NCBI GenBank assembly: GCA_002348545.1
Contig: DEBM01000023.1
Location: forward strand, 1-64,000
Direction: 5' to 3'
DNA length: 64,000 nucleotides
From: Balneolaceae bacterium UBA2956
GTDB lineage: Bacteria > Bacteroidota > Rhodothermia > Balneolales > Balneolaceae
A model generated the notes under the pieces. That model made no database searches, was not told the DNA's origin, and saw only the letters and a program-made list of their open reading frames with translations. Shown piece by piece: positions 1 through 9,436 of this stretch (its first letter is position 1; each line of letters opens with the position of its first letter). The translations under genes were made by a program, and so were the position numbers.

Positions 1-881
1 TAATTGAACAATTATTTGTGAATGCAGGTTTTCCAGATGGATTGCTAGTCCATCTTAGAGTAGAAAATAGTAGAGTTAAGTCACTAATTGCACATCCTAC
101 TGTCAATATGATTACATTTACTGGGAGTACTGAAGCAGGACGGGTAGTAGCTAAGCAAGCAGCTGAATATCTCAAACCTAGTGTGTTGGAATTAGGAGGT
201 AGTGATCCCTATCTGATATTTGATGATGCGGAACTCAAAAATGCGGTTGAAAAGTGTGCGCAATCCAGGTGGCTAAATACCGGTCAGTCATGCATCTCAG
301 CTAAGCGAATTATTGTGATAGACAAGATATACGATGAGTTTATGGAACAGTTTTTAGCTTTTGCTCGACAATATGAATTCATAAATCCATTAACCCGCCC
401 ATTCGATGGTTTTTTTGTGGGACCGATGGCACGACTCGATTTGAGAGATCAACTTGCCAAACAGGTTAGCGATTCTATTGATTTAGGAGCATATTGTGAA
501 TTAGGGGGGCAAATTCCTGATGGAAATGGAGCTTACTATCCTGTAACTGTTTTATCAAATGTTAGTCCAGGTATGCCAGCCTTTGATCAGGAGTTGTTTG
601 GTCCAGTAGCAGCTATCATTCGAGCTAAAAATGATCGACATATGATCGCATTAGCGAATAAGACTTCATATGGGTTAGGAGCTGCGTTATTTACCAACTC
701 AGCTGCTCGAATAACTCAATATCCTAAATTATTGCATGTAGGTAATATAGTGATTAATGATATGGTAAAGTCTGATCCTCGTTTACCATTTGGGGGATAC
801 AATGAGTCTGGATGGGGTAAAGAGTTAGGCTTGCAGGGAATTAGAGCGTTTACGCGGATTCAAACGGTTGTAGTATCCTAA
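1..881 (+). CDS. NAD(P)-dependent aldehyde dehydrogenase, succinate-semialdehyde type (5' truncated by window)
   Basis: Oxidises an aldehyde to its acid with NAD(P)+. The best match I recognise is the succinate-semialdehyde dehydrogenase group. The reading frame is open from base 3, so the gene begins upstream of the window; the GTG at 18 lies inside the protein. About 293 of the usual 450-480 residues are present. The cofactor-binding signature FTGSTEAGR, the general-base glutamate in LELGGSDP and the nucleophilic cysteine in NTGQSCISAKR are all visible, followed by the usual C-terminal part (ELFGPVAA, LPFGGYNESG). The gene converges on the 2-oxoglutarate dehydrogenase gene with only 10 bases between the stops, and no terminator is visible there. 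The family is certain. The substrate is inferred, and a broad aldehyde dehydrogenase is the alternative. Confidence 0.88.
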   Translation, partial: IEQLFVNAGFPDGLLVHLRVENSRVKSLIAHPTVNMITFTGSTEAGRVVAKQAAEYLKPSVLELGGSDPYLIFDDAELKNAVEKCAQSRWLNTGQSCISAKRIIVIDKIYDEFMEQFLAFARQYEFINPLTRPFDGFFVGPMARLDLRDQLAKQVSDSIDLGAYCELGGQIPDGNGAYYPVTVLSNVSPGMPAFDQELFGPVAAIIRAKNDRHMIALANKTSYGLGAALFTNSAARITQYPKLLHVGNIVINDMVKSDPRLPFGGYNESGWGKELGLQGIRAFTRIQTVVVS

Positions 882-891
882 GATAATGATA

Positions 892-3800
892 TCAAACTGA
901 CTCTAAAGCCTGTGTCACAAGTTGCAATTGCTCAGCATCATGAATTTTTTTCTGTCCTGCAGCCGGTGATGCAGAAGCTTGCCGTCCTGCATATCGAAGG
1001 TATTGACCTTTGGCTAAGATTTGTTGAATCCGATCCGATACAAAAAACCAAGCCCCCATATTCTTAGGTTCCTCTTGGCACCACACAATATCTTTAGCCG
1101 CTTTAAAGCTTTTTAAATACTGTTGAATATCATGGTCTGGGAATGGATAAAGTTGTTCCACTCTGACTAATGCGACATTATCAAGCGCTAATTTCTCAGC
1201 TTTTTGTTCTAAATCATAATACACTTTGCCTGAGCAGAGCACAACCCGTTCAACGGATGAGGCGTCTTGTAAACGTTCATCTTTTAAGAATGGGTGAAAA
1301 TAACCGTTTGCTAATTCATCTACATTAGAGACTGCTCTTGGATGGCGTAAAAGACTTTTCGGACTCATCAGTATCCCCGGTTTTTTATGTTCTTGCAAAC
1401 ATTGCTTTCGCAGCATATGATAGTATTGTGCAGGAGTAGTAAGATTAAACACCTGCATATTATCCTCAGCGCAGAGTTGTAAAAAGCGTTCCAATCTTGC
1501 TGATGAATGCTCAGGGCCTTGACCTTCATAGCCATGGGGTAAATTCATTAACAACGAAGAGGTTTGTCCCCATTTTACTTCACTTGAAGAAATAAATTGA
1601 TCAATAATGATTTGTGCCCCATTGGCAAAGTCACCAAACTGTGCTTCCCAGATTACCAAAGCATCTTTATTTACTGCTGAGTAGCCAAATTCAAACCCTA
1701 GAGCTGCATATTCACTCAAAAGGGAATTGTGCACGTGGAACCTACCTTGCCCCTTGGTTAGATGATTAAGTGGAGTGAAAGTTTGGTCGGTAGCAGTCCC
1801 ATGGAGTACGGCGTGACGGTGTGAGAAAGTTCCTCGTTCCACATCCTGTCCTGTGATGCGGACAGATTTTCCAGTTGTTAACAAAGAAGCAAAAGCAAGG
1901 GCTTCTGAGAAACCCCAGTCTAATTTCTTCTCGTTCTTTTGGACTATTTCTGCTCGTTTAGCCAATTGACGCAAAAGTTTTGGATTGGCATCAAAATCTT
2001 TTGGAACAGTGTTTAATTTAACAGCAATTTCTTCTAATTTTTTTCTTGAGAAGGTAGTATCTGGGAAAATAGTTCGATTCTTTTGGACACTTTCTTTTCT
2101 ATCAATGAGTTCGTTCGTTACCTCCAAATGAGGGATTTTTTTTGCATCTTCAAAGGCAGCCATTAATAATTCATCGAACTCATTAAAAATTTGTTGGGTT
2201 TCCTCGGTAGTGAGTTCTTGGTGCTTGACCAACCATTCGGTATATAAATCTCTTACCGTTTTATGGTCTTTGATCTCCTTATACATACCAGGCTGGGTAA
2301 AGGCAGGCTCATCTCCCTCATTATGGCCATGTTTGCGGTACCCAATTAAATCAATAATGACATCCTTACCAAATTTTTGACGATACTCAAGTGCCATCTG
2401 TACTGCATGAACCGCAGCTTCAGGATGGTCACCATTTACGTGAAAAATAGGAGCAAGAACCGATTTTGCTAAATCAGTCGCATATTCTGTACTTCTACCG
2501 TCACTTGGTAACGTGGTGAAACCTATTTGGTTGTTGATAATGATATGAATCGTTCCGCCAGCTTTATATCCTTCTAAGAGTGACATATTAAGTGTTTCAG
2601 CGACTACCCCTTGTCCTGCAAATGCAGCATCGCCGTGCATAAGTACCGGAATTATTTTCATTTGAGCATCTTCGTCTTCATGATGATCTTGTACGGCTCG
2701 AGAAGCTCCTTCAACCACCGGATTAACCGCTTCTAAATGCGAGGGGTTGGGCATCAGCTCTATTTCGATATGCTTTTCAGTAGCGGTTATATGAGTTCCT
2801 TTGGCTCCTAAGTGATATTTAACATCACCTGAACCTTGGATAGTATCCGGATCTACATTGCCCTCAAATTCGGCAAATACTCTACGATAGGGCTTATTCA
2901 TGATATTTACTAGCATGTTCAATCGACCTCGATGTGCCATGCCCATGAATACTTTTTCTACATCATAATCACCTGCTTTCTCCAATAGAAAATGCATCAT
3001 TGGAATCAAGGTATCATTTCCCTCTAGTGAAAACCGTTTATGGCCAATGTATTTTTTGTGGAGGAATTCTTCAAAAGCCATCGCTTGATTGAGCTTTGAA
3101 AGAATTTGTTTTTTGTCATCAATGGTTAAAACGGGCTCATTAAGTGAGGATTCCATTCGCTCACGCAACCACTTACGCTCTTCTAGATCGAGCAAGTGCA
3201 TATAATCAGCACCGATTTGCTCGCAATAGGTATCCCGTAAAAGCTTAATAATGACTCGCAAAGTGGCTTGTCGGTTACCACCAAGCCCTCCACAATAAAA
3301 TTCCCTATCTAGATCCCAAACCGATAATCCGTAATAGGCCAAATCTAATTCAGGATTATATCCTGGTTCTTTTTCCAATGGGTCTAGGTCGGCTAAGACA
3401 TGACCACGCATTCGATACATGTTAATGAGCCTCCAAACACCAATGGTCCTGCGATCTTCCTCTAGTGTATTAGCTCCACTATTAAAAGGTCCTGAATAAA
3501 AATCCTCACCGTATGGAATAGGGTCGTAAGGTATTTCTAAGTCAGAAAAAATAGAATCATAAAAATCGGCTTGCCCGCTTAGTAAGTGGTTAACCTCATT
3601 TAAAAAAGCACCAGATTCAGCCCCTTGTATAATACGGTGATCATAAGTACAGGTCATTGACATAACCTTGGATATCCCGAGTTGATTAAGCACATCTTTT
3701 GACATGTTTTGAAATTCGGCGGGGTAGTTTATGGCTCCTGTAGCAATAATTGCACCTTGGCCAGGCATGAGTCGCGGAACTGAAGACACAGTGCCAAGAG

Positions 3801-4527
3801 TCCCAGGGTTGGTAACCGAAATGGTAGTTCCTTGGTAATCCTCAATTTGAAGGTTACCACTACGTGCCTTATTTACCAACTCTGCAAAGGAATACAGGAA
3901 CTCCTTAAAGTTCATTTTATCTACACCTTTTATATTCGGCACAACAAGGTTACGACTCCCATCTTTATTCGGTAAATCAATCGCGACACCTAGGTTAATT
4001 TGTTTGGGTACTACCCGATAGTGGACCTTACCATCTTTGTGGTAGGTATGATTGATTGTTGGGAATTGTTTAATAGCTTGAATAACAGCCCAGCAGATGA
4101 AATGAGTAAAGGATGCCTTCGGTTCATTTCTTTTTATCAAATGCCGATTGATGATGGTTCGATCCTCAATCATCATTTTCACAGGAAGTACTCTCAAGGA
4201 AGTAGCTGTAGGCACCTCTAGACTAGCATCCATGTTTTCTACAATTTTTGAGGTAACACCTTTCATTTTTTGTAGCTCACCCTTTGGTACTGGCTTGCTA
4301 GATTGCATTACTTCTTTCGAAGGAATTGTTCTTGCAGGAGTGGTGGGAGTAATCTTGGTGGCCGCCGAATTCTTATTAGTTTCCTTTTCATTGCCCTCCA
4401 CGCCGTTCAATTCATCAAAGTAACGCTTCCAGTGCGTAGGAACTGAATTGGGAGATTTTTTGTACTGCTCGTATAACTCTTCTACTAGAGCTGAATTTGG
4501 GCCGAAGGCGGCTTCTAATGATTTCAA
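892..4527 (-). CDS. kgd: Fused E2-E1 2-oxoglutarate dehydrogenase/decarboxylase (Kgd/OdhA type)
   Basis: Thiamine-diphosphate E1 component of the 2-oxoglutarate dehydrogenase complex, fused at its N-terminus to an E2 succinyltransferase domain as in mycobacterial Kgd and corynebacterial OdhA. Order seen: a short E1-like leader (AAFGPNSALVEELYEQYKK), a Pro/Thr/Lys-rich linker with no lipoyl domain, an E2 acyltransferase domain (about residues 90-330, ending with the altered active-site motif TYDHRIIQGAESG), then a complete E1 (MAHRGRLNMLVNI, HGDAAFAGQGVVAETLNMS, GYRKHGHNEGDEP). A GTG at 4632 would add 35 residues of no recognisable family sequence. I prefer the TTG at 4527 because family homology begins there, giving 1211 residues. 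The next gene is a convergent semialdehyde-type dehydrogenase, so the product could feed a succinate semialdehyde route. The start is the uncertain part. Confidence 0.93.
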   Translation of the reverse strand: MKSLEAAFGPNSALVEELYEQYKKSPNSVPTHWKRYFDELNGVEGNEKETNKNSAATKITPTTPARTIPSKEVMQSSKPVPKGELQKMKGVTSKIVENMDASLEVPTATSLRVLPVKMMIEDRTIINRHLIKRNEPKASFTHFICWAVIQAIKQFPTINHTYHKDGKVHYRVVPKQINLGVAIDLPNKDGSRNLVVPNIKGVDKMNFKEFLYSFAELVNKARSGNLQIEDYQGTTISVTNPGTLGTVSSVPRLMPGQGAIIATGAINYPAEFQNMSKDVLNQLGISKVMSMTCTYDHRIIQGAESGAFLNEVNHLLSGQADFYDSIFSDLEIPYDPIPYGEDFYSGPFNSGANTLEEDRRTIGVWRLINMYRMRGHVLADLDPLEKEPGYNPELDLAYYGLSVWDLDREFYCGGLGGNRQATLRVIIKLLRDTYCEQIGADYMHLLDLEERKWLRERMESSLNEPVLTIDDKKQILSKLNQAMAFEEFLHKKYIGHKRFSLEGNDTLIPMMHFLLEKAGDYDVEKVFMGMAHRGRLNMLVNIMNKPYRRVFAEFEGNVDPDTIQGSGDVKYHLGAKGTHITATEKHIEIELMPNPSHLEAVNPVVEGASRAVQDHHEDEDAQMKIIPVLMHGDAAFAGQGVVAETLNMSLLEGYKAGGTIHIIINNQIGFTTLPSDGRSTEYATDLAKSVLAPIFHVNGDHPEAAVHAVQMALEYRQKFGKDVIIDLIGYRKHGHNEGDEPAFTQPGMYKEIKDHKTVRDLYTEWLVKHQELTTEETQQIFNEFDELLMAAFEDAKKIPHLEVTNELIDRKESVQKNRTIFPDTTFSRKKLEEIAVKLNTVPKDFDANPKLLRQLAKRAEIVQKNEKKLDWGFSEALAFASLLTTGKSVRITGQDVERGTFSHRHAVLHGTATDQTFTPLNHLTKGQGRFHVHNSLLSEYAALGFEFGYSAVNKDALVIWEAQFGDFANGAQIIIDQFISSSEVKWGQTSSLLMNLPHGYEGQGPEHSSARLERFLQLCAEDNMQVFNLTTPAQYYHMLRKQCLQEHKKPGILMSPKSLLRHPRAVSNVDELANGYFHPFLKDERLQDASSVERVVLCSGKVYYDLEQKAEKLALDNVALVRVEQLYPFPDHDIQQYLKSFKAAKDIVWCQEEPKNMGAWFFVSDRIQQILAKGQYLRYAGRQASASPAAGQKKIHDAEQLQLVTQALESV

Positions 4528-4777
4528 GATCAGATTAAATAAGTGGGTTGAACAATTATAAAGACATACATCAGGCCTGTAAGACCATATAGGTTGTAAG
4601 TTTAAATTAAGCAGATGTGAGTAAAAAAGCACTCAAACATTCGTTTTATCTTCGGCTTACTTACACTTTAAACTGACTTAATCTAAATGTATATTTAATG
4701 CTATTCAAATTGATTAACCAACGCGGTTATCATGCCTTTGAACCCATACAAACTAGCAACCAATATACATCAAATTA

Positions 4778-6571
4778 ATGGAGAATAAGACTACTGGAGC
4801 CGAAGAAATACACTGGGACTTAGGTGATTTATATTCAGGAATCGATGATCCGTCATTCATCAACGACCAGGAAAATGTGCTGCAAAGTGCTCAATCTTTT
4901 GCTAAGCAATACCGTGGACGTATAGCTGAGTTAGATGCCATGGAATTCTTTGGTTTACTGAAAGAGTATGAGGCTATTAAGGAAACTGCTGGCAAAATAG
5001 GATCTTTTTCCTACTTGTTATGGAGTACTAATACTCAAGATGCCGCTTATGGTAAACTTGTTCAGTCGACTAACGAGTTAGGTTCCAAGCTGAGTCAGTT
5101 GATGGTGTTCTTTCGTGTAGAATGGCTAGCTCTCGACGAGAATGAGGCTCAAAAACTAATCAATGATCCAGTTTTAGCGGATTATACTCATTATTTAGAA
5201 TCCTCACGATCCTACAAACCCTATTCACTCAGTGAAGGGCAAGAGCAAATACTTTCCGCTAAAAGCGTAACAGGGCAAAGCGCGTGGATCCGCTATTTTG
5301 ACGAAACTCTGGGTTCGGCAACCTTTCGTTATGCTGGAAAAGATAAATCAGAACAAGAAGTCTTGAGTCTTTTACATGATCCAAAGAGGGAGGTTCGTAG
5401 AGAGGCACATGTCTCATTATCGGACGGCTTTAAAAAGCTTTCTAGAAGTTTGACTTTCATATTCAATACCTTATTAGCTGATAAAGCTACCAATGATGAA
5501 TTGCGTGGTTATCCATCGTGGATTCATGCGCGTAATTTATCTAATGAAACCGATGACAAAACAGTTACTGCTTTAGTTCAAGCGGTTACAGGTCACTACC
5601 AATGGGCGCAGAGATATTATATACTAAAATCAAAGCTTCTCGGAATCGAAGATTTTAAAGATTTCGACCGATATGCTCCCCTAAAAAAGTCAGAGACAAC
5701 GATCCCTTGGGAGCAAGCCCGTTCGATGGTATTGGATGCTTATGGTGAATTTAGTCCCAAGATGGCAATGATAGCGGCGCGTTTTTTTGATGAAAAATGG
5801 ATTGATGCAGCTATACAACCTGGAAAAAGAGGGGGTGCATACTCAGCAGGTACCGTTCCTTCTATTCACCCATATGTGTTTATGAATTATGATGGTCGAC
5901 TTCGAGATGTACAAACCTTAGCTCATGAATTGGGTCATGGTGTACATCAATTCCTTTCTAGAAAACAAGGAGTTCTTCAATCCAGTACTCCCTTGACCAC
6001 CGCAGAAACAGCCTCTGTATTTGGTGAAATGTTAGTGTTCCAACAACTCTTAAAACAGTTGGATGATCCAATGGAAGAATTGGCCTTATTAATGAGTAAA
6101 ATTGATGATACTATAGCCACGGTTTTCCGGCAAATATCGATGAACCGATTCGAAGAATCCATGCATATCGCACGCAGGAATGAGGGTGAACTTACCACAG
6201 AACGTTTTTCAGAACTTTGGAAAACAGAGCAAGAAAAACTATATGGAACATCTGTAGAATTGACCCCAGAATACAGTCACTGGTGGTGTTATATACCGCA
6301 TTTCTTGCATACGCCTGGCTATGTTTATGCCTATGCTTTTGGTGAGCTATTAGTACTAGCTTTGTATGAGGAGTATCAACGCAAACCGGAGGGATTTGCG
6401 GATCGTTATTTGACTTTATTGGAAGCAGGAGGTTCTGAATGGCCGCATGAGCTTATAGCCCGTATGGGTTTGGACATACAAGACCCTGAGTTCTGGCAAA
6501 GAGGATTGGCTTCTTTTGAACGTATGATTCTCAGAGCCGAAGAATTATATATGCAGGTGCAGTATCGATAG
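4778..6571 (+). CDS. pepF: Oligoendopeptidase F-type M3 metallopeptidase
   Basis: Cytoplasmic zinc peptidase of family M3 that cuts short peptides. The 597 residues match the usual length of about 600. The zinc site HELGH is at residues 383-387 (His383, Glu384, His387), preceded by the typical NYDGRLRDVQTLA segment; the third ligand is expected in TAETASVFGEM. There is no signal peptide. The C-terminal helical half (HTPGYVYAYAFGELL) is characteristic of the PepF branch. The ATG at 4778 is preceded by an AT-rich 250-base region shared with the divergent kgd-like gene. It has no clear operon partner; the next gene starts 58 bases downstream. Family confidence is high, the exact peptide range unknown. 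Confidence 0.95.
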   Translation: MENKTTGAEEIHWDLGDLYSGIDDPSFINDQENVLQSAQSFAKQYRGRIAELDAMEFFGLLKEYEAIKETAGKIGSFSYLLWSTNTQDAAYGKLVQSTNELGSKLSQLMVFFRVEWLALDENEAQKLINDPVLADYTHYLESSRSYKPYSLSEGQEQILSAKSVTGQSAWIRYFDETLGSATFRYAGKDKSEQEVLSLLHDPKREVRREAHVSLSDGFKKLSRSLTFIFNTLLADKATNDELRGYPSWIHARNLSNETDDKTVTALVQAVTGHYQWAQRYYILKSKLLGIEDFKDFDRYAPLKKSETTIPWEQARSMVLDAYGEFSPKMAMIAARFFDEKWIDAAIQPGKRGGAYSAGTVPSIHPYVFMNYDGRLRDVQTLAHELGHGVHQFLSRKQGVLQSSTPLTTAETASVFGEMLVFQQLLKQLDDPMEELALLMSKIDDTIATVFRQISMNRFEESMHIARRNEGELTTERFSELWKTEQEKLYGTSVELTPEYSHWWCYIPHFLHTPGYVYAYAFGELLVLALYEEYQRKPEGFADRYLTLLEAGGSEWPHELIARMGLDIQDPEFWQRGLASFERMILRAEELYMQVQYR

Positions 6572-6589
6572 CCAAATAAAGAGGTGAAT

Positions 6590-6664
6590 ATGAGTCTTTT
6601 AGACACTATCTTTAGCAAAATAATCCAACATGAGTTTAGATCGTCAAGAAAAAGCACTACGTGA
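6590..6664 (+). CDS. Possible 24-residue leader ORF overlapping the next gene
   Basis: An ATG at 6590 follows a good ribosome-binding site (AGAGGTGA at 6580-6587). It opens 24 codons ending at TGA 6662-6664, inside the GAF-domain gene but in another frame. The GAF gene itself has no comparable site before its ATG at 6630. The arrangement suggests translational coupling, or an N-terminal frameshift relative to homologues. I recognise no family in the peptide, so it may be fortuitous. Confidence 0.25.
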   Translation: MSLLDTIFSKIIQHEFRSSRKSTT

Positions 6665-8096
6665 ATTCAAGCAAATAATTGCTGATTTGTTGCACTTACT
6701 GCGCTCCTCAACTGATTCACAATTAGCCTATATGTGCTGGGTGAATCAATCAAGACAGCAGTTTGTATGGGAAACCCATAGTACTCGATTGAGTAACGTA
6801 ATGTTCAAAGATCGGGTAAACTTTCACCATCATTTCTTAAATGATTATAAGGAACTTGATGAATTACTAAAGCTGAGAATTGGTGAAGATATTTCCAAAG
6901 CCAAATTGGGACATTATTTTAGTGAAGTACATGCCAAAACTATGCTGATTATTCCCTTTATTAACAAGGGAGAAACGGTGGGACTTACGGTCCTTGAATC
7001 AAATCGGGACTTGAACGAACAGGCTTTAATTGATGCTATTTATAGCTATAATAATGCGATGGTGAATGTTCTAGATACCTATCTTGAAGTTGTAGATTTG
7101 CATGAACAACAGAAGGAATGGGATGATTATGAGGAATCATTATCTAACATACACTCACGCTTGAATAAAGTTGAAGTGATCACCACATGTTTGGATGAAA
7201 TGCAATTCTTACTACCAAATGGAGGTGTAAGTTTCTTGTGTTCTGCTATGGATCATTGGACCCTTGCCCTTAATGCTAAATTTGCAAAAAATGCACCTTA
7301 TGTTGGGCTTGGAGTAGATGATAAGAGCAGTGTAGGAGAAGCACTAGAGAAAGGATATCCTATATTTAACATGCATTTTAACTCAAATCCAAAGTTAGTT
7401 TCTGCGCATGAAACTAGAACAGAAGGTGCGAGCTATATACTTCCATTGATAGTGCATGAGCGTCGGCAAGGAGCTTTTCTAGCTTACGACAAAGACCCTC
7501 TCAGTTTTAAAGAATCCACCAAGCATAAATTGGCAAACTTGGCTCGAGTTGCATCCTTGCAGTTACAAAGTAATACACGTAAATCAATCATGGATGAAGA
7601 TATTTTCACAGAAAAATATCAAGCTTTAGTTACAGAGCTTTGGGAAAAATCAGTAGAGCACGAGTTGTACCGCCTGCGCACCGAGCCAGAACGTCATACT
7701 TGGATGGGGCTTATAACATTTGAAGACCTATCTTCATTTCGGACCCGCTTCAGAATGGAAGAACTTCATAAAATGCAACGTGATATCGTACGCTTTTTGA
7801 ACCCCTACCGATTTCAGCAGAAAGGTTATATCGGATTTCAGTCGGATTATGTTTACAGTTTTATGCTTCAAAGCAATAAAGAAACAGTATTGGAAGAATG
7901 GGTAGAACAGGTCCGCTCCAAGGTTGCTCATGGATTAAAATTGAGTTCAGGAATGAATATTATGGTTTCCTATAAGTTCGGTGCAGTCAAATTAAATACA
8001 AAATATTCAAATGTATATGAAGTACTGAGTTTAGCCAAGCAACAGCTTGCAGAAGTGCTAAAAAATCAGCAAATACACCTCCAGGTCCAACAATGA
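6630..8096 (+). CDS. GAF-domain protein with degenerate GGDEF-like C-terminus
   Basis: A 488-residue soluble protein without signal peptide or membrane segment. Two regions look like GAF sensor domains: about residues 20-150 (with AKTMLIIPFINKGETVGLTVLES) and about 180-320 (with ASYILPLIVHERRQGAFLAYD). The last 130 residues follow the length and secondary-structure rhythm of a diguanylate cyclase domain: GLITFEDLSSFRTRF at the start, a closing VSYKFGAV and a final LAKQQLAEVLK helix. The catalytic GGDEF stretch is replaced by a sequence around GFQSDYVYSFML, so activity is unlikely. Its stop overlaps the start of deoB by four bases (ATGA), so the two are probably co-translated. The GAF call is moderately sure; the GGDEF ancestry is my inference. 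Confidence 0.6.
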   Translation: MSLDRQEKALREFKQIIADLLHLLRSSTDSQLAYMCWVNQSRQQFVWETHSTRLSNVMFKDRVNFHHHFLNDYKELDELLKLRIGEDISKAKLGHYFSEVHAKTMLIIPFINKGETVGLTVLESNRDLNEQALIDAIYSYNNAMVNVLDTYLEVVDLHEQQKEWDDYEESLSNIHSRLNKVEVITTCLDEMQFLLPNGGVSFLCSAMDHWTLALNAKFAKNAPYVGLGVDDKSSVGEALEKGYPIFNMHFNSNPKLVSAHETRTEGASYILPLIVHERRQGAFLAYDKDPLSFKESTKHKLANLARVASLQLQSNTRKSIMDEDIFTEKYQALVTELWEKSVEHELYRLRTEPERHTWMGLITFEDLSSFRTRFRMEELHKMQRDIVRFLNPYRFQQKGYIGFQSDYVYSFMLQSNKETVLEEWVEQVRSKVAHGLKLSSGMNIMVSYKFGAVKLNTKYSNVYEVLSLAKQQLAEVLKNQQIHLQVQQ

Positions 8097-9250
8097 AACG
8101 GATTGTTTTATTGGTAGTTGATGGTTGGGGTGTGGGAGCCCAAGAAGACGCAGAAAAGTATGGAGATCAATCGGCCCATACCATGGGACATGTTAGTGAA
8201 ACTACTATGCTAAAGCTCCCTAATTTCCAAAAAATGGGCTTGGGTAATATTGTTAAACTTGCTAGTATTCCTCCCGCATCAGCGCCCATCGCAAGTCATG
8301 GTAAGTTGCGCGAATTATCATGCGGTAAAGACTCTACTACGGGGCACTGGGAACTAGCTGGAATTGTGCTGGAAAAAGCATTTCCAACCTATCCAAATGG
8401 CTTTCCAATGGAGTTAATCCAATCTTTTTGTAAAGAAATTGGTAAAACCAACGTTTTGTGTAATGCTCCATATTCCGGAACTAAAGTCATTGCAGATTAT
8501 GGTAACGAGCACATATTTACGGGTTTACCCATAGTTTATACATCTGCTGATAGTGTGTTTCAGATTGCTACTCATGAGGATATAGTCCCAATCGAAACTC
8601 TTTTTAAGTGGTGTGAATTGGCAAGACATAGACTACTGAAAGGTGAATATGAGGTTGGACGAGTCATTGCAAGGCCATTCAAAGGAGAAGGCTCAAACTT
8701 TCAGCGAATTTCGCATAAACGTCACGATTGGTCTGCTGCTCCACCCAAAAATCATCTTGTCAAAGAACTGCAAAAAAGAGGGCATAAGACAGCCTCTATT
8801 GGAAAAGTTGCAGATTTGTTCAATGGTGAAGGCTTCGATTTTTTATATCCAACAAAAGGGAATACCGAAGGCATCGAACGCCTCATTGAAAGATTAAAAG
8901 CCAAAGAAGAGGACCTACTTTTCATTAACCTTATAGACACAGACCAATTATTTGGGCATAGGCTAGATCCATTTGGGTATTCAGAGGCACTTATGGAAAT
9001 TGATTCGGCTCTGCCCACAATAATGGATGAATTGACCAGTGAGGATATTTTGATCATAACCGGAGATCATGGGAATGATCCTTGTATCCAATCTACTGAT
9101 CATACAAGGGAGTTTGTACCGGTATTGGTATATGGAGAAAACGCACCCGTTAAAGATTTAGGAGTACGAAATGGATTTAACCAGGTTGCTGTCAGCATAA
9201 TGGATTTTCTAGGCTATCCAAAAACATTTGGATCGGAAAGTTTACTGTAA
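8093..9250 (+). CDS. deoB: Phosphopentomutase
   Basis: Interconverts ribose-1-phosphate and ribose-5-phosphate (and the deoxy forms) in nucleoside salvage. It belongs to the alkaline-phosphatase-like superfamily. The 385 residues fit the family length. The metal-binding N-terminus VLLVVDGWGVG, the phosphopentomutase hallmark GKDSTTGHWELAG, and the C-terminal metal motifs NLIDTDQLFGHRLDP and TGDHGNDP are all present. The start ATG overlaps the stop of the upstream GAF-domain gene, which is an unusual partner for a salvage enzyme; deoB more often sits with deoA, deoD or punA. A 186-base non-coding stretch separates it from rpoD, so it probably ends this transcription unit, although I see no strong terminator. 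Confidence 0.95.
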   Translation: MKRIVLLVVDGWGVGAQEDAEKYGDQSAHTMGHVSETTMLKLPNFQKMGLGNIVKLASIPPASAPIASHGKLRELSCGKDSTTGHWELAGIVLEKAFPTYPNGFPMELIQSFCKEIGKTNVLCNAPYSGTKVIADYGNEHIFTGLPIVYTSADSVFQIATHEDIVPIETLFKWCELARHRLLKGEYEVGRVIARPFKGEGSNFQRISHKRHDWSAAPPKNHLVKELQKRGHKTASIGKVADLFNGEGFDFLYPTKGNTEGIERLIERLKAKEEDLLFINLIDTDQLFGHRLDPFGYSEALMEIDSALPTIMDELTSEDILIITGDHGNDPCIQSTDHTREFVPVLVYGENAPVKDLGVRNGFNQVAVSIMDFLGYPKTFGSESLL

Positions 9251-9436
9251 ATAAAGAACACTATACTGCATAAAAGGCTAAATAAAAGTGAATTTTTTCC
9301 ATATATTTAAGGTTAGGAAAGTTATAAATTAAATAATGAATTGCTATACGGGACGTTATCGTATCTTATAAGTGCAATCTATTAATCGTTTATAATCTAC
9401 AGCTGTTCTGAATAATACGAATTAAACCCTTTTATT

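Noticed and set aside
4000..4423. Two overlapping plus-strand ORFs inside the kgd-like gene
   Set aside because: They lie antisense to the conserved E2 domain and linker, have no ribosome site or family similarity, and arise from reverse reading of the real gene.
9361..9400. TATAAT at 9391 as the rpoD promoter -10 box
   Set aside because: No matching -35 hexamer lies at normal spacing, and FCB-group promoters may use other consensus sequences, so the call would be a guess.
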